From assembly GCA_910585855.1 (NCBI GenBank), contig CAJUGZ010000120.1, positions 1-12,222 on the forward strand: a stretch of DNA of 12,222 nt, written 5' to 3'. The notes below the pieces were generated by a model, which saw only the letters and a list, made by a program, of their open reading frames with translations, made no database searches and was not told the origin of the DNA. Source of the stretch: an uncultured Lachnospiraceae bacterium (GTDB taxonomy: Bacteria; Bacillota_A; Clostridia; Lachnospirales; Lachnospiraceae). This document shows positions 8,001-12,222 of this stretch, piece by piece (within the stretch, counting starts at the first letter, position 1; each line of letters begins with the position of its first letter). Made by a program: the position numbers and the translations under genes.

Positions 8001-8646
8001 GATACTCTCTTGCTGTTTCTGCCTGTTTTTCCAAAGGTCCTACCTGCTTTTCCAACTCAGATAAAATATCCTGTACCCGAATCAAATTTTGCTTCTCTGC
8101 ATCCAGCTTGCGCCGTGCCTCTGTCTTACGCCGCTTAAACTTTACAATTCCCGCTGCCTCATCAAAAAGTTCTCTGCGTTCCTCCGGTTTTCCGCTTAAA
8201 ATCCGCTCTATCTGCCCTTGACCGATAATCGAATACCCCTCTTTCCCGATTCCGGTATCATAAAATAATTCATTGACATCCCGCAGACGGCAAACCGTTC
8301 CATTGATCTGATATTCACTCTCTCCAGATCGATACACCCTTCTAGAAACTGTTACCGTATCATAGGAAACCGCAAGTTTATGATCCGAATTATCAATCGT
8401 CAGTGCCACATAGGCAGACCCAAGCGGCTTTCGATTCTCTGTACCAGAAAAAATCACATCCTCCATCTTTGCCCCACGAAGCTGCTTGGCACTCTGTTCT
8501 CCAAGCACCCAGCGAACCGCATCTGCAACATTACTCTTTCCACTTCCGTTTGGTCCTACAATACCAGTAATTCCATTGTGAAATTCAAATAAAATCCGAT
8601 TGGCAAACGACTTAAACCCTTGTACTTCAATACTTTTTAAATACAT
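5089..8646 (-). CDS. smc: Chromosome segregation ATPase SMC
   Basis: A 1185-residue SMC protein, the normal full length, which acts as a dimer with ScpA and ScpB to organise and segregate the chromosome. The N-terminal head has Walker A GPNGSGKS (31-38). Two long coiled-coil arms rich in E, K and Q flank the hinge (about 500-680, including GSIQNVVTD and the glycine-rich AGGSITGGAF). The C-terminal head carries the ABC signature LSGGEKAL (from 1090) and Walker B with LLDEIEAALDD (D1118, E1119). The ATG at 8646 overlaps the end of rnc by 10 bp, so the two are translationally coupled; GGAG lies 12-15 nt upstream. No frameshift is seen across 3.5 kb. Repeat A3 follows the stop codon. scpA and scpB are not in the window. 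Confidence 0.97.
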   Translation of the reverse strand: MYLKSIEVQGFKSFANRILFEFHNGITGIVGPNGSGKSNVADAVRWVLGEQSAKQLRGAKMEDVIFSGTENRKPLGSAYVALTIDNSDHKLAVSYDTVTVSRRVYRSGESEYQINGTVCRLRDVNELFYDTGIGKEGYSIIGQGQIERILSGKPEERRELFDEAAGIVKFKRRKTEARRKLDAEKQNLIRVQDILSELEKQVGPLEKQAETAREYLHLKEELKLQEINVFLQESKSLRQQTEELEKKFAIAEEEWKDSKQKQEKSRIEYEELERELQKKKQVAEQEQTQISNRQMEAEKAEGEIRLLQEQIRSTQVQDKSTTLRVEQIAKELKEHRQEKENYTEEKAKLDQLLSEAEKKQQKAKAQQDNLTKQIEEHLCQAEESRNRVIFLLNEKATVKTKIQRYETMLEQIQIRKAELNSKILQLKSQEAVWEQKEAACQEKLDQRNQMIAELEEKNADYLQKVKQQREQVAELEQKKNRLQQEFHMVHSRLESLKNLTERYDGYGNSIRRIMDLKNKKSGIIGVVADIIKTEKRYETAIEIALGGSIQNVVTDKEQTAKELIIYLKENQFGRATFLPLDGIRIQKTSFDPFVFQELGVIGTASDLVEAQEGCQKIAKQLLGRVLVVDQMDHALALAKKYQYTLRIVTLEGELFSAGGSITGGAFKNSSNLLSRRREIEELEEKETAIDRSLEGVRQAIREGLAADSRNKEAQERTQQMLQENYILQNTEKIDYNRIQEEKTAKAQEYQSYSKESKAIEQQTAEIRENLETLNQQLIWYQQENNRLEEEIQKSGQQAEELRQKEGEQARLLEQFRMEYSSDQQKEVFVKENLNRISKEIGKLTEEQNALTEQRKQAVQTMQQKEAQIVQIRQMITDLEKQIQLQKERLESRKQESEKLAEKQKDSVQKREKLAEQISALEKEQFRLQSQKEKMEEILMHSVDYIWNEYELTQTEAAEFFRESDLGVSERKRQIAFLKTQIRNLGTVNVNAIEDFKEVSERYHFLKAQHQDLVEAEQTLIRIIAELDTGMRTQFLEEFQKIQEEFQRVFQELFGGGKGSLSLVEGEDILEAGIHIISQPPGKKLQNMMQLSGGEKALTAIALLFAIQNLKPSPFCLLDEIEAALDDSNVGRYAAYLHKLTEYTQFIVITHRKGTMAAADRLYGITMQEKGVSTLISVDFKDADRS

Positions 8647-9332
8647 CCTGATTCACGCTCCATCAGTATCGCATGATACGCTGCTTCCATTTCAGCAGCC
8701 TTTTTTGTCCTGCCAGAACCGCTTCCGATAATGCGATCCCCTAAAACGGCATCTACCTCATAATGCTTATTATGATCAGGACCTTCTTCTTTTGTCAGCC
8801 GATAGGTCAATCCCTCTTTTGATTTCCTCTGCACGATCTCTTGCAGGATAGTCTTGCTATCATAAAAGAGCTGCTTATGTTCAATATCCGTTAAAATAAA
8901 TCTATGGATAAACTCTTTTGCACTAGCAAACCCACCATCGATATAAATTGCTCCAATCAAAGCTTCCATGGCGTCTGAAGTCACAGAAGCACGTCCTCTT
9001 CCGCCTCCGTTCTCTTCTCCGTTTCCAAGCAGTAAATACTCTCCTAAATCTAGTTCCTTTGCACAAAGCGCCAATGTAGGCTCACAGACAATACTGGCAC
9101 GAAACCTTGTCAGTTCTCCTTCCGGTTTTTTCGGATACCGCTGATAAAGCGTTTCACTTACCGTAAGTTCCAATACAGCATCTCCTAAAAACTCCAGCCG
9201 TTCATTACACTCTAATCGCTCCTGTCTATGTTCATTTAAATAAGAACTATGTGTCATTGCTCTTTTCAAAAGTCCCTTATCCCGAAAAATATATCCTGCC
9301 TTCTTCTCTAATATAGATAAATCTTTCCACAT
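8637..9332 (-). CDS. rnc: Ribonuclease III
   Basis: Double-strand-specific endoribonuclease that processes rRNA precursors and cuts structured mRNAs. From Met9332 it has 231 residues, the usual length. The catalytic block NERLEFLGDAVLEL supplies E47 and D51. SDAMEALIGA supplies D120 and E123, the expected Mg2+ ligands. A double-stranded-RNA-binding domain covers about 158-227. A longer open frame reaches 9485, but ATG 9332 is chosen because AGGAGGTG lies just upstream and the extra 51 residues would read through a hairpin. It overlaps smc by 10 bp, and acpP lies 156 bp upstream, an order common in Firmicutes. The hairpin in its leader may be a terminator or a site the enzyme itself cuts. Confidence 0.96.
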   Translation of the reverse strand: MWKDLSILEKKAGYIFRDKGLLKRAMTHSSYLNEHRQERLECNERLEFLGDAVLELTVSETLYQRYPKKPEGELTRFRASIVCEPTLALCAKELDLGEYLLLGNGEENGGGRGRASVTSDAMEALIGAIYIDGGFASAKEFIHRFILTDIEHKQLFYDSKTILQEIVQRKSKEGLTYRLTKEEGPDHNKHYEVDAVLGDRIIGSGSGRTKKAAEMEAAYHAILMERESGCI

Positions 9333-9407
9333 CCTCTCCACCTCCTCTCCTGCTTTCCTCAAACCAAATAGAAAAGATTCCCTCCCAATTACACTTACGG
9401 GAATAAA

Positions 9408-9445
9408 GACAGTTCTATAACACACCTTTGCATTATAGAACTGTC
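9408..9445 (-). terminator. Hairpin between acpP and rnc (weak terminator or RNase III site)
   Basis: A perfect 13-bp stem, GACAGTTCTATAA (9408-9420) against 9433-9445, with a 12-nt loop. On the minus strand it is followed by TTTATT, a poor U tract, so termination would be partial at best. It would reduce transcription from acpP into rnc-smc, or be a double-stranded target in the rnc leader. Confidence 0.55.
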
Positions 9446-9488
9446 CCAATCCCTCCAAATAATCTTTACCGCAACCCATATCCAACTA

Positions 9489-9719
9489 TTAATTTACTGC
9501 ATTTTTAATCTGCTCTACTGCATCTCCAACCGATTCAATCTGTTCTGCTACCTCAGTAGGAATTTCAATATCAAATTCTTCTTCAATCCCCATAATAATC
9601 TGATAAACATCCAAAGAATCTGCCCCCAAATCATCAATAAACTTGGAATCCATTGTAATTTCATCCTTATCACAATTTAATACTTCCTGAATAATGTCCT
9701 GCAACTTTTCAAATTCCAT
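9489..9719 (-). CDS. acpP: Acyl carrier protein
   Basis: A 76-residue acidic acyl carrier protein that carries growing fatty acids on a 4'-phosphopantetheine arm. The attachment serine is S35 in GADSLD. The four-helix pattern and length are standard, with EEEFDIEIPTEVAEQI as the helix II-III region. ATG 9719 has AAAGGAT about 9 nt upstream. It follows plsX after 35 bp, so the two are surely co-transcribed. PlsX uses acyl-ACP as its substrate, which fits the pairing. The other fab genes often near acpP are not in the window. Confidence 0.97.
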   Translation of the reverse strand: MEFEKLQDIIQEVLNCDKDEITMDSKFIDDLGADSLDVYQIIMGIEEEFDIEIPTEVAEQIESVGDAVEQIKNAVN

Positions 9720-9754
9720 AACTATACATCCTTTCTAAGTTTCGCTTTATAAAT

Positions 9755-10768
9755 TTAAACCTTTTCTTGCACAAGGTTCTTTTTGATTTTTTCGTTTATC
9801 TGCTGCTCCTTAAAAGTAATACATTGGATAATCGAATTTTTTACTTCTTTTGCTTTTGCACTTCCATGCGTCTTAACTACCAGCCCTTTTAACCCCAGCA
9901 AAGGCGCTCCGCCATACTCACTGGCATCAAAAGATTTCAGCGTTTTCTTTACCGCCGGTTTTACAAGAAGTGCGCCTATCTTCGAACGCATCGTACTCAT
10001 CAGCCCCTGCATTAACATAGCCTGAAATACACTTCCCACTCCTTCATACAATTTTAAAATAACATTTCCCACAAAGGCTTCACATACAATAACATCTGCA
10101 TATCCATTCGGAATCTCTCGTGCTTCAATACTTCCAATAAAATTAATATCGGAACAGTTCTTTAAAAGCGGAAACGTATCTTTTACTAATGCATTTCCTT
10201 TTTCTTCTTCTGCTCCAATATTCACAATTGCAACCGTTGGATTTTTTTTGCCGATTACATGTTCCATATAAATAGAACCCATCTTTGCAAACTGAACCAA
10301 ATGAGATGGTCTGGCATCTACATTTGCCCCGCAGTCAATCAGCAAAGATACCCCTTTGGAAGTCGGAATCAGCGGTGCAAGAGGCGAACGCTCCACTCCT
10401 TTTATTCTGCCAACCAATAACTGACCGCCTACTAAAATTGCTCCAGAACTGCCTGCCGACACAAACGCATCTGCTTCTCCATTTTTAACCATATTCATGG
10501 CAACTACAATTGATGAATCTTTTTTCTTTCGAATTGCCATTACCGGGGGTTCTTCTGTTGCAATCACTTCCGATGCATGTACCACCTGTATCCTCCCTCT
10601 CGGATAAGTATATTTTGCTAATTCTGCTTCAATCTTATCCGAAATTCCAACCAAAATGACTTCAATCCTATCCCGTTCAGATACAGCTTCCACCACTCCC
10701 CGCACAATTTCTGCCGGTGCATGATCACCGCCCATAGCATCTACCGCAACCTTTACTTTCTCTGCCAT
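9755..10768 (-). CDS. plsX: Phosphate acyltransferase PlsX
   Basis: Converts acyl-ACP and phosphate into acyl-phosphate, the donor used by PlsY for the first step of phospholipid synthesis; it is peripheral to the membrane. From Met10768 it has 337 residues, the usual size. The N-terminal VDAMGGDHAP (9-18) is the family hallmark, followed by EPPVMAIRKKKDSS, SAGSSGA, IDCGANVD and the C-terminal YGGAPLLGLKG. A longer frame reaches 10867, but the extra N-terminus reads through a promoter. ATG 10768 has GGAGGAAG just upstream. It has its own promoter (10806-10834), separated from rpmF by a terminator, and leads into acpP. Confidence 0.96.
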   Translation of the reverse strand: MAEKVKVAVDAMGGDHAPAEIVRGVVEAVSERDRIEVILVGISDKIEAELAKYTYPRGRIQVVHASEVIATEEPPVMAIRKKKDSSIVVAMNMVKNGEADAFVSAGSSGAILVGGQLLVGRIKGVERSPLAPLIPTSKGVSLLIDCGANVDARPSHLVQFAKMGSIYMEHVIGKKNPTVAIVNIGAEEEKGNALVKDTFPLLKNCSDINFIGSIEAREIPNGYADVIVCEAFVGNVILKLYEGVGSVFQAMLMQGLMSTMRSKIGALLVKPAVKKTLKSFDASEYGGAPLLGLKGLVVKTHGSAKAKEVKNSIIQCITFKEQQINEKIKKNLVQEKV

Positions 10769-10805
10769 GTACTCTTCCTCCACACAGTTCCTCTTACCTA
10801 AACCT

Positions 10806-10834
10806 ATAATACTAAATACATTTTCCCATGTCAA
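10806..10834 (-). promoter_or_regulatory. Sigma-A-type promoter for plsX-acpP
   Basis: On the minus strand TTGACA (10834-10829) and TATTAT (10811-10806) are separated by 17 bp. It lies right after the rpmF terminator and about 38 bp ahead of the plsX start, so lipid genes can be expressed independently of yceD-rpmF. A TTAGTA beside the -10 resembles a FapR half site, but the other half is missing. Confidence 0.82.
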
Positions 10835-10836
10835 CA

Positions 10837-10881
10837 GAAAAAAGAAAAATAAAGACCTCCCACCCAACGTGAAAGGTCTTT
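10837..10881 (-). terminator. Intrinsic terminator after rpmF
   Basis: On the minus strand AAAGACCTTTCAC and GTGGGAGGTCTTT form a 13-bp stem with two G-U pairs and a 5-nt loop (10851-10881). A T-rich tail follows (ATTTTTCTTTTTT). It begins about 15 bp after the rpmF stop and would end the yceD-rpmF transcript. Confidence 0.88.
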
Positions 10882-10896
10882 TAGTTTGCTGACTGC

Positions 10897-11076
10897 TTAG
10901 TCAACCGAAATAATTTCCTTCTTATTGTATGAGCCACAAGCCTTACAAACTCTATGAGGCATCATTAATTCTCCGCATTTGCTGCATTTAATTAAATTTG
11001 GAACACTCATTTTCCAATTTGCTCTCCGGCTATCTCTTCTGGCCTTTGAAGATTTATTCTTTGGACAAATAGACAT
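10897..11076 (-). CDS. rpmF: 50S ribosomal protein L32
   Basis: A 59-residue large-subunit ribosomal protein. The start MSICPKNKSSKARRD and RRANWK are hallmark sequences. A zinc ribbon has C31-x2-C34 and C44-x2-C47, so this is the zinc-binding (C+) form. ATG 11076 is chosen because AAGGAGGTG lies 7 nt upstream; the in-frame GTG at 11085 is inside that ribosome binding site. It lies 36 bp after yceD, the common bacterial pairing, and ends at an intrinsic terminator. Confidence 0.97.
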   Translation of the reverse strand: MSICPKNKSSKARRDSRRANWKMSVPNLIKCSKCGELMMPHRVCKACGSYNKKEIISVD

Positions 11077-11112
11077 GCTTTCCACCTCCTTATTTTACAA
11101 ATAATTACTACA

Positions 11113-11637
11113 TTATCTGTTTGCATTTTGAAAGATATCACGGATTTTTGCCATTCGTGGATCCAACTCCGTGGTATCACAGTTACAAGTCACCTGGTTG
11201 AGATTTGCTCCACATCTATTACAGAGCCCTTTACAGTCTTCTCTGCAAAGAACTTTCATAGGTAAGTTTATCAGTACCTCACCATAGACAAAGCGTTCTA
11301 CATCTAAGTTGTTTCCACTTATAAAATTGATTTCGTCAAGAGCCTCTATTCTCTGCTGATCCGTTTTGTCCATATCAAATTCCCTAGAAACATCAATTCG
11401 AATCTCCTGCAGCACTGGTTCTAAACAGCGATCACAGCGCATCTGCAACGTCAAATCAATTTCTGTTTCCAATCGAATTTTCTTTTTGCCTAAATTGGTA
11501 AACTCCATTTGAAGCGGCTTTTTCTGTACAATCTTATAATTCCCACCTTTTGCTTGATACCAGTTCGGCTGATAATCCGCTTCTATGGACATCACTTTTC
11601 CTTCACTTTGAATTAACTCCGATAAATTAATTTGCAT
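11113..11637 (-). CDS. yceD: YceD/DUF177 family protein (23S rRNA accumulation)
   Basis: A 174-residue DUF177 protein. In E. coli and plants the family is linked to 23S rRNA accumulation, and the gene nearly always precedes rpmF. The core CDRCLEPV (C68, C71) and the C-terminal cysteines C131, C135, C139, C142, C151 and C153 are typical of the Firmicute form and suggest metal binding. The frame stays open upstream to 11970 through the promoter and repeat B2, but ATG 11637 is chosen: AAGGAGA lies 5 nt upstream and the protein begins with the family-like MQINLSEL. It is the first gene of its operon, driven by the promoter at 11678-11706. The molecular mechanism of the family is not well defined. 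Confidence 0.9.
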   Translation of the reverse strand: MQINLSELIQSEGKVMSIEADYQPNWYQAKGGNYKIVQKKPLQMEFTNLGKKKIRLETEIDLTLQMRCDRCLEPVLQEIRIDVSREFDMDKTDQQRIEALDEINFISGNNLDVERFVYGEVLINLPMKVLCREDCKGLCNRCGANLNQVTCNCDTTELDPRMAKIRDIFQNANR

Positions 11638-11655
11638 TTGCTCTCCTTTTTTTGG

Positions 11656-11697
11656 ATCACACCCGCACACTCGTATTATTATAACTACTGGTGTGAT
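11656..11697. promoter_or_regulatory. Inverted repeat spanning the yceD promoter (possible operator)
   Basis: Perfect 8-bp inverted repeat, ATCACACC (11656-11663) and GGTGTGAT (11690-11697), 26 bp apart. One arm lies in the -35/-10 spacer and the other just downstream of the expected transcription start. It therefore cannot form as a hairpin in the RNA, but could be a DNA operator. No regulator is identified. Confidence 0.35.
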
Positions 11698-11706
11698 AAT
11701 TGTCAA
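11678..11706 (-). promoter_or_regulatory. Consensus sigma-A promoter for yceD-rpmF
   Basis: On the minus strand a perfect TTGACA (11706-11701) and a perfect TATAAT (11683-11678) are separated by exactly 17 bp. Transcription should start near 11671, giving a leader of about 35 nt. This is full consensus, as expected for a strong ribosomal-protein promoter. Confidence 0.93.
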
Positions 11707-11744
11707 TATAAAATAAAAATATCTTTCATTCGGCTTTTGGAGAG

Positions 11745-12085
11745 GGAGGACGCCAGATTGGAAAAATGGTAAACCGCCTGCTGTTCCACGTTTCCAAAAA
11801 GTAAGAAGTTCTAAGACTTCTGCGGTTTCATGCATCCAGCCGGACAGACCAGAGCGCAATTCGCCCTCATGGCTGCCAGAACGAAATAGAGCTCCTAAAT
11901 GATGCCACCTATCATAAAACAATCCCGTTTCGATACGCCGGGCTAAACACGCTCCTTTTTTTTCACACACTGCATGAAAGCAGTATGTGAAAAAAATCTT
12001 AGGTTGTTCAGCAAAAGTCAGAACTTCTAACTTTTTTCCAAAGTCACTGCAAGCGGTTTACCATTTTCCAATCTGGCTGTTTCTT
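11745..12085. repeat. Repeat B, copy B2: long inverted-repeat element upstream of yceD
   Basis: Terminal inverted repeats 11752-11777 and 12053-12077 match over 25 nt with a single inserted A. Complementarity continues inward more weakly (about 11778-11822 against 12012-12050). A central hairpin lies at about 11954-11997. The whole therefore folds as one long hairpin of about 340 bp with no convincing gene. The left half, 11745-11880, is repeated in inverted form at 1-144. It looks like a MITE-like non-autonomous element or a structured repeat; no target duplication was found. It ends about 40 bp upstream of the yceD -35 box. Confidence 0.72.
11954..11997. repeat. Central hairpin of repeat B2
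   Basis: TTTTTTCACACACTGC and GCAGTATGTGAAAAAA pair with one mismatch around an ATGAAA loop. The mismatch is C-A on the plus strand but a G-U pair on the minus strand, so an RNA read from the minus strand would be fully paired. The stem ends in A rather than T runs, so it is not a normal terminator. Confidence 0.7.
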
Positions 12086-12104
12086 GACACCGGAACAAAA
12101 AAGA

Positions 12105-12175
12105 ATTTCATTCCTTCTGCCATAATCCAACCAACAGCGAGAGGCGGTTTGCTCCTTTCCTTTGCCGGCGACTTC
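12105..12175 (+). repeat. Possible further diverged repeat-B arm
   Basis: The order AGAATTTCATTCCTTCT, ACAGCGAGAGGCGGTTT, then CTTTGCCGGCG recalls the B motif order AGAACTTCTTAC, ACAGCAGGCGGTTT, CCAATCTGGCG, with small gaps. The similarity is low and could be chance. The remaining bases to the window edge hold nothing recognised. Confidence 0.3.
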
Positions 12176-12222
12176 GGAGAACGGTTAGAAAGTCTGGCTT
12201 CTGTGGAAACACCTAGAATTTT

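Noticed and set aside
5219..8592. Plus-strand open frames opposite smc
   Set aside because: Shadows of the long coiled-coil coding sequence with low-complexity S, F and L content.
9333..9485. 51-residue N-terminal extension of RNase III
   Set aside because: It runs through a hairpin, is not family-like, and a strong ribosome binding site precedes Met9332.
10790..10815. FapR operator at the plsX promoter
   Set aside because: Only a TTAGTA half is present; the inverted TACTAA half expected for FapR is absent.
10769..10867. 33-residue N-terminal extension of PlsX with a hydrophobic run
   Set aside because: It is translation of the terminator tail and promoter; family members begin near MAEKVKVAVDAMGGD.
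11638..11970. Long in-frame N-terminal extension of yceD, through repeat B2
   Set aside because: It reads across a perfect promoter and a repeat. The start at 11637 has a good ribosome binding site and a family-like N-terminus.
12058..12222. Open frame on the minus strand entering from the right edge
   Set aside because: 54 codons without a recognisable family, ending inside the B2 repeat arm; likely chance, though a gene end beyond the edge cannot be excluded.

Overview
The window looks like core chromosome from a low-GC Firmicute, most likely a Lachnospiraceae-type Clostridium relative. The evidence is the gene order, an L32 protein starting MSICPKNK with a four-cysteine zinc ribbon, AGGAGG-type ribosome binding sites and low-GC spacers. 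This is inferred from recognisable protein families; no search was run. Every convincing gene lies on the minus strand, so transcription runs from right to left.

In transcription order: 12222-11641 holds a long palindromic repeat and then a consensus sigma-A promoter. This promoter drives yceD (DUF177) and rpmF (ribosomal protein L32). An intrinsic terminator and a second promoter separate rpmF from plsX and acpP (phospholipid and fatty acid synthesis). A hairpin spacer leads to rnc (RNase III), which overlaps smc (chromosome condensation ATPase) by 10 bp. The usual Firmicute order would then go straight to ftsY. Here a TnpB-only IS200/IS605-type element and remnants of repeats occupy about 2 kb between smc and ftsY. 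ftsY (SRP receptor) is followed 16 bp later by an ilvA/tdcB-type threonine ammonia-lyase. Next come a repeat and ylxM, the usual partner of ffh. ffh is not seen before the window ends; another repeat-rich stretch lies there.

The genes are mostly housekeeping: ribosome assembly, lipid precursors, RNA processing, chromosome organisation and SRP-dependent membrane targeting. The threonine deaminase is a metabolic gene set between ftsY and ylxM.

The unusual content is between the genes. Repeat family A is a palindromic element of about 140-150 bp. It has two full copies and one half copy, all in the same orientation and all directly 3' of a stop codon (smc, ilvA, ylxM). Its stems show compensatory base changes. 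Repeat family B is a long inverted-repeat element. One copy, about 340 bp, lies upstream of the yceD promoter. A partial inverted copy lies 11.7 kb away at the other window edge and shares a 48-nt identical core. A and B share a terminal GCGTCC motif. Other points of interest are the TnpB element with a possible guide-RNA region, spacers almost free of C on the transcribed strand, and a perfect hairpin just ahead of the RNase III gene. No CRISPR array, tRNA, rRNA or phage gene was seen.
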